Shown piece by piece: positions 58,605 to 64,000 of a stretch of 64,000 nt of DNA (position 1 is the first letter of the stretch; the number at the start of each line of letters is the position of its first letter). The notes under the pieces were generated by a model. The model ran no database searches, was not told where the DNA came from, and was given only the letters and a program-made list of their open reading frames with translations. This DNA comes from Solen grandis (lineage: Eukaryota > Mollusca > Bivalvia > Adapedonta > Solenidae): contig CM037795.1 in NCBI GenBank assembly GCA_021229015.1, positions 14,655,201-14,719,200 on the forward strand, given 5' to 3'. Both the position numbers and the translations under genes were made by a program.

Positions 58605-59364
58605 CAGTCGAACTTCGGTAACTGGAAAACTGGAACACCATACTTAACTCGAACACATTTCACGGTCCCAGCAATGTTCCTATTTCTTTATTGTTCGAAC
58701 TGATGGCTGTAACTAAATGTCCGGCCCCAGGTTACAAATGCTATGTATTTTACACCAATCGATCGAACCATTTACACCCTACATTTGATGCTCGCTGACC
58801 TGCGGTTCAGCGCGTTTTTCGCACATTGTGAAGCTTGCACCTTTATGTTGCAATTATATTATTGTTATGTGCTAAATGTTTCTTGTTTCACTTCAGCTGA
58901 TATTTATGTCATCTGATTGTGCTATATATGTGGATTATTCACAATAGTTTTTATGCTAAAGAAAGGTAAACAAATTATGCATATAATATTACCACTTGAA
59001 CGAAGGCCGATTTATGTGTATATGTACGTGTTCGAAATGAATCATCATTGATGTTAATGCTTTGATAATTGATTTTGTCAGCTACTGTTCTATGGATTTA
59101 CATGTTTTTAAAAGAATGACAAAGTTAAGTTTATTTTTTTTAATGTTACCGGTACTATTGTCTCGCTGACGTTAGGATAAGAAAAACGACACTGAAATAC
59201 GACTTTCTACTTTAATCTATCAAGTCTAAAAGAAGGCCTTATAATAAATCGTATCTTTTGAATACATGTATATAAATCATTATAACCACGATTGGGTCGA
59301 ACCACCGATGACTAGAACAAATTGTCATTCCCCCAGCTTGTTCGAGATAACCGAAGTTCGACTG
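58605..59364. mobile_element. 760-bp non-autonomous pogo/mariner-type element
   Basis: The ends CAGTCGAACTTCGGTAAC and the reverse complement of GATAACCGAAGTTCGACTG are inverted repeats of about 19 bases, flanked on both sides by TA (58603-58604 and 59365-59366). The CAGTC start and TA target are those of pogo/Tigger elements and resemble the end at 24527 (CAGTCAAACTTG). No transposase frame was found inside. Confidence 0.78.
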
Positions 59365-59582
59365 TATAAAACCAACCAGATATGTGCATACACAAATAAT
59401 GAAAATAAATTTCCTCAATTCTAAAAAAAAAAAAAAAAAAAAAATGATCTGAGGAAGAAACCTAGTGAAATCCTTTTCGCTGTTAATTTGACCAAAGTTT
59501 AGGAATTCGGGACGAATTTTAAATATGTTGGGTTTTTATGTAGCCGGGTACAGGTATTTGGTGATATGTTCAGAAGACATAT

Positions 59583-59790
59583 GTTGTTGTTGTTGTTGAA
59601 TTGGGGTTTACCGTCGCTGCAATAGTATTTCAATCATATAACGACGTCCAGCTAATTACAGGTGGAGGAAGACCCCGAGTACACAGAGGTACCCGGGTAA
59701 AACCATCGACCTACCGCAAGCAAGCTGGAAGGCTTCCTCACATGAAAAATCCGAAGTCTCGACCGGGATTCGAACCCAAAGAAGACATGT
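59583..59790 (-). repeat. tRNA-derived SINE family 1, copy (minus)
   Basis: The plus strand begins with (TTG)n, the complement of the AAC tail. It then contains AGCTAATTACAGGTGGAGGA, CTACCGCAAGCAAGCTGGAA and CGGGATTCGAACCC, all antisense to 55649-55899. The tRNA-like head is replaced by a second tRNA-like sequence in the opposite orientation. The 153-residue frame across it (59601-60062) is an antisense translation. Confidence 0.82.
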
Positions 59791-59862
59791 GGCTTGATCG
59801 CTTTGTTCGTAGAGTGCAGGAACGGTATTCCTTGGGCCCTGGGTTGGAGTCCCGGTCGAGCC
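59791..59862 (+). repeat. 72-nt tRNA-like sequence (SINE head or pseudo-tRNA)
   Basis: GGCTTGA at the start pairs with TCGAGCC at the end (one G·T). CTGGG/CCCGG forms a T-arm around TTGGAGT, and AGGA/TCCT forms a short anticodon stem around ACGGTAT. The base before the anticodon is C instead of U, and the B box reads GGTTGGAGTCC instead of GGTTCGANTCC, so it is unlikely to be a functional tRNA. It is followed by ATTTATTTTTTTCACCACCT, so it may be the head of a third, truncated SINE. Confidence 0.55.
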
Positions 59863-59879
59863 ATTTATTTTTTTCACCA

Positions 59880-60879
59880 CCTGTTACACATATAAAGCAA
59901 ATTTTCTATCAAAGTAAAGTATACTTTACTGAGATTGAAGTTGAAATGTTAACCATTAAATTTAATCAACATATACAGAAAATATTTCGCCTCTATGTCT
60001 ATATTTTCTGCATATTATACATAAACTATAATTATCTAACTATAACAAACAAGAAAATGTAAACAAATTACCGTTAACTGTACAATTAAATATAACATTA
60101 GTTTTCTATATTATATATCTTTTATTTAATAATAAATAATTAATTTTTATATTAAGGAAATTTTTCATTCTTTTATACAACGCGAATATTCTATTTAAAC
60201 AATATGGATTGTATGGATTGAGTTTATAAGACTCCAATTATAGGACATGAACTGTTTCTTCATACATATCAGGGAAATCATTTCGTCTATTACCTAAATT
60301 CCGTCAGCATAATTTTTAGACTTCCTTTTATGCAAAGTGATTTTTCTACATTGTATTAAGATAAAATATACTTTATTGAGATCAAAATTAAAATGTTTAC
60401 CATTAAACCCTAAAAAGTGTTTGAGTTTAAATAAGACATATAAAAGTAATTTCGCTTTTATTTATATTTTCGCCATTTTATAATAAACACTGGTTATTTA
60501 TCACAAGCAAGAAAAAGTAAATGACTAGCGATAAACTCTACAAAGAAAAGTAACATTTGTTTTTGCCTCTTTTTTTTGTTATGAATAACGACGTATATAT
60601 TCACCGTAAACATTTGATTTTTCTACGATTTCGTCCTTGCATTAGATATGTCCGAAATAATTAGTATATTTGAGATAACAATAGGTGGGGTTACAGTCGA
60701 TAAGATCGCAGAAATTTGGGTCAAAGTAGTTTGTGTCACCGTACTTGGAGTCGTTATAACTGTTAAATAGATATTTTAGCTATTCAAATATATATCACGG
60801 ACAATTTGAATAAAAGACTCCATAATCTAACATCTTTACAATTAATTTCTTGAATACTGATAAATTTGTTTATGTCGAT
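59880..60879. other. Unassigned AT-rich region
   Basis: No gene, known repeat or strong motif was recognised. Confidence 0.45.
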
Positions 60880-60975
60880 CACCGTACCCGGGTGGTTGGT
60901 TCGATCCCCTATCGCAACACACCAAAGTCGTTATAAAGGTACTGTTGCCTAATAGTTAAACATATGATATTGTAA
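60880..60975 (+). repeat. SINE family 2 head fragment
   Basis: GGTTGGTTCGATCCCCTATC, GCAACACACCAAAGTCGT and AAAGGTACTGTTGCCT match the start of 62275-62526 after the A box. The rest is lost. Confidence 0.6.
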
Positions 60976-61296
60976 TACTACTAATAGTTATAATAATGAT
61001 CGTTAAACAGAATGAATTATACTTATGAGTCACCCAATTTATACAACATACACAGAAAAATAAGACGGATGATTTGATTGTATATGTGCTACTGAATTAA
61101 GGAGCGCACTAGACAAAACAGGACAACATTAAAGAGAGTGTCATAATCAACTGCGTATTTTAAACAATATGATTAATCTAAATAGCACGGGTGCAAATAC
61201 TTCCAAATGACTGAAATACATTGTACTGTCGTTAAAAACAAAATACAAAGAAGTTAATATTGAATATAATGGCTTTTTTAATTGATAACCTCATAC

Positions 61297-61443
61297 CAAG
61301 ATAATGATAAAATACAGAGAAACACTCCAAGATAATGATGAAATATAGAGAAAAACTCCAAGATAATGATAAAATACAGAGAAACACTCCAAGATAATGA
61401 TGAAATACAGAGAAAAACTCCAAGAAAATGATAAAATATAGAG
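61297..61443 (+). repeat. 31-bp minisatellite, about 4.7 copies
   Basis: The unit AAGATAATGATAAAATACAG plus AGAAACACTCC repeats directly with small changes (GATGAAATATAG, AAAAACTCC). There are no spacers, so it is not a CRISPR-like array. Confidence 0.9.
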
Positions 61444-62274
61444 GCACATTTAATAATGAAATAAGGTAGATAATAATAAGAAATAAGTAAGATTTTCGTA
61501 TTTGCAAATATTAAATCTCCTATTCAGTACATTACAGTGAATGAATTACTGCAAATATACATATAATGCCGAAATCATGTAAAATTAATATCTTTATGTA
61601 CTGCAGCTGTCTTAAGTGTATAATCTTTATTCGGTTACTTCTTACAGTACAGTAATCACTGTCACCACTAATTCAAAATGACGCAGTAAACCGTATACCT
61701 ATACTAGTATATCATTTCATATGGTAAGGGGAGATTAATACGAAACAGGGGCACGTAGCTTAAACCTGTCCATTACTTACTTCCTCGTCCAAAATGTTGC
61801 GAATATTGCATTAATTATTTCTTGAAATATTAAGTTTAAATGGCAAACAAAAATGCCTATCTAAGTATAGGTTATGGTGTGCACCTTATATGAATAGTTT
61901 TCTTTCAGTTAGAAGTTTTAACAAATTTCTGCAAGGCTGAAAACACAAACTATTTTGTAATTTATTGTTCTACTTTATATCTTTTTGCAGTAAAATTACG
62001 ATAAGGTAGAAATTAATATAACTAAAAGTTAAGGGAGAAACGATAAAGGCGACACTTTCTTAAATTGCCCATATACTTACAAAGGCTTCGAATAATTTGA
62101 AACTAGAATTAAATCCGATTATCATCGAGCGAAAACTTAACAGCTACATGTGTTGTACGCTTTGATATTGACCGTCATACTTTTTTTGTCTACCGTATTA
62201 CGGTTTTTGTGTCATTTCTACTTTATATATATCCATTATGATTAAAGTATTAGTAAATCTATTTACGACCATTC
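61444..62274. other. Unassigned AT-rich region
   Basis: Nothing recognisable was seen. Confidence 0.45.
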
Positions 62275-62526
62275 CCCGGTGGCCGATTGGTTAGAGCGTC
62301 CGCCTCGGGAGCGGTGAGTCGTGGTTTCGATCCCGACCGCGACATACCAAAGTCGTAAAAAAGATACCGGTATAGCTCCCTTGCTTGGCGCTCAGAATAA
62401 AAGGATGGTTCCACATGTCTACAACGTGATACTGCAGTGTGGCAGCACTATACCTGTCTTAAGAAGTCATAGTCTGCATATGACTGAAATACTGTCTATG
62501 GGACGTTATTTAACCCAACAAACAAA
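62275..62526 (+). repeat. tRNA-derived SINE family 2, copy 3
   Basis: The head GGTGGCCGATTGGTTAGAGC..GGTTTCGATCCCGACC keeps good A and B boxes. The body (ATAGCTCCCTTGCTTGGCGC, GTGTGGCAGCACTATACCTG) and the tail (GACGTTATTTAACCCAACAA) match the copies at 44822 and 49378. It lacks about 60 bases present in the 49378 copy. Confidence 0.86.
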
Positions 62527-64000
62527 TCTGTTAACTTTTTCGTTCTGTATTCCTGAATAATTTGATAATCAGGTGTTTTCTTAGGCCATACATAATTCCC
62601 AGAATTATTTTTCAGATTAAAAAAGTATGAAAAAGAAAATAAGTTTACGGAAAGTAACCCGACGACAATCTTGATATACATGTATATATATGTGTATAAT
62701 ATTCAGTATGTACCCCTTACTGAAATCCAGGAACATAATTAAGTGACCCAATTTTATTATTGTTTTACAAGAACTTTTTAGAACGTACTTTATGAAATCA
62801 TTGAACCAAAGGGCCTAAAGCTGAGGTCATTTGGCCTGTAGCAATGCCTAGTGAAAATATTTAGATTCAATGTTTGTTAATAATGCTTGCACAGTCATGT
62901 TATTGAACTGTTTTATTTTAGTCGTACTTCAAAAAATGCGCGGCGTCGTTGATGCTTTGCATCAAAATTAGAACAAGAGAAGAAATAAATATTACCATAC
63001 TGCAGCTGGATTTTAATTTCCCTTATCAACTAATACCGTCACAGACTGACTTGCTACTGCATAATAAATACTTCAGCATGAGTTCGTTTTTGGGACGTAA
63101 TTAAGTGAGAGTCACAGATTTCAATATCAGAGTTTGTCGACTATATATATATATATATATATATGCGCTCAATCAAGCCTATCGATACCTGATTTTATTT
63201 CACATTATTGTTTGTTGTTTCATTTCCTGTCAGCATGAAAAGCTTAAAACAATTCTATCTAATAAAATTTTCACTATGTGAACATACTGCGTTTTTGTTA
63301 AAAAAAAAGAATAATTCTATATTTTCGCGTATGCAACTATAGAGTGGAATCTGTTCCATAGAATTTCTAAAGCTTTTACACAGTGACAGGGAAAGGAGTA
63401 CGAAACATCGAGTTGAAATCAAATGAGGTGTTGCTATCAATAATATTGAGTTATCTGCCCTTGAAAATGACATAAAAGAGAAAAATAACTCACTTTCAGG
63501 GGCAGATAACTCAAAAAGTAGAATGGGGACCCCCATATCCCCCCCCCCCCCCCCATACATTTGTTTCTAGTGTGATTCTCTATAATCGTGCAAAGTTTAA
63601 GAAAATTTAAACCTAACAATACAATCAATTCAAAAATAATTTATGGAAAATGGTACTCAGATATTCAGGATGCTCAAAACATCGCATATGAAACTGGAAG
63701 AGTAAATCCATATAAGTTCATCTAGACTTGGCAACCAGGTATATGTTTAACGTCAAATAGTAATGTATATAAATTCTACAAGATAACACACTTTATAAAA
63801 AAAAAGATTCAATATAAAGTCATTACCTAATTATCACTGTAAACGTTTAAAATCTTTCGTAATTAGAAATCACACACTTTCAGTTGAAATCGGTAGATGG
63901 AACACTTTGCCTATGACGGGAAAAGTAGATGTACTGATATAGGAGACGAACTCCTGTCTGCTGTTTGGTGATATTGTAGATTATGTAAACAGAACAATGA
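62527..64000. other. Unassigned AT-rich region with microsatellites
   Basis: It contains a (TA)n run at 63143-63164 and a C run at 63539-63554. No gene or known transposon was recognised. Confidence 0.5.

Noticed and set aside
59601..60062. 153-codon plus frame
   Set aside because: It is an antisense translation of a SINE followed by AT-rich DNA.
61297..61443. CRISPR-like array
   Set aside because: The repeats are directly joined with no spacers, and the context is eukaryotic.
61232..61507. Minus-strand hydrophobic frame with repeated YFIIILE-like peptides
   Set aside because: It is a translation of the 31-bp minisatellite; 31 is not a multiple of three, so the peptide changes frame from unit to unit.
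62275..62345. Genuine tRNA gene
   Set aside because: Good A and B boxes are present, but the body and tail continue as a SINE shared with two other copies.

Overview
The window looks like a piece of a marine bivalve mollusc genome, or that of a close lophotrochozoan. It is AT-rich and gene-poor. It is packed with short interspersed elements, foldback elements and tandem-repeat elements of the kinds typical of clams and oysters. It has spliced exon fragments with GT/AG borders and no prokaryotic gene layout. No intact protein-coding gene was found. Recognisable coding sequence consists of decayed transposable-element genes and two sets of interrupted host-gene exons. The consensus quality is uneven: about 15-23.75 kb, up to a 100-base N gap, is full of homopolymer-type errors, so single frameshifts should be read with care.

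1-21.4 kb: a large local duplication. A module A (about 1.3 kb), a module B (about 3.6 kb) and a module C (about 0.5 kb) occur in the order A-B-B-C-A-B-C-A. Module A carries, on the minus strand, a dead gene for a Crypton-type tyrosine recombinase (DUF3504-like, related to the KCTD1/ZMYM/QRICH1 domain). Module B starts with a 141-bp near-perfect palindrome and carries the 3' part of a non-LTR retrotransposon (minus strand). A 30-bp perfect direct repeat flanks the recombinase plus palindrome unit. The third B copy is split by a 5.8-kb insertion (12.4-18.2 kb). That insertion has inverted ends next to a TTAA and contains a second, unrelated non-LTR remnant.

21.4-28.3 kb: unrecognised sequence, the N gap, an internally deleted pogo/Tigger-like transposon, and a GC-richer patch with promoter-like motifs. 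28.3-32.3 kb: three phase-compatible exons whose last two encode a death-domain-like fold, broken by a frameshift and a stop codon at the splice junction. 32.4-43.3 kb: a dense repeat field with hAT-like MITEs, AGCTCACCTGAGC elements, tandem-repeat elements, a mariner fragment, a foldback element and a pearl-like element.

43.5-49.4 kb: exons resembling the C-terminal half of a Gli/Cubitus interruptus transcription factor. They have correct splice phases but in-frame stops, an internal duplication, a MITE, and a SINE inserted into the last coding stretch. No zinc-finger exons were seen. 50.4-56.7 kb: a 13-copy array of about 245 bp, a second array rich in nuclear-receptor-like half sites, then more SINE and AGCTCACCTGAGC copies. 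56.7-64 kb: mostly unassigned AT-rich DNA with an empty pogo-like TIR element, tRNA-derived SINEs, a 72-nt tRNA-like head and microsatellites.
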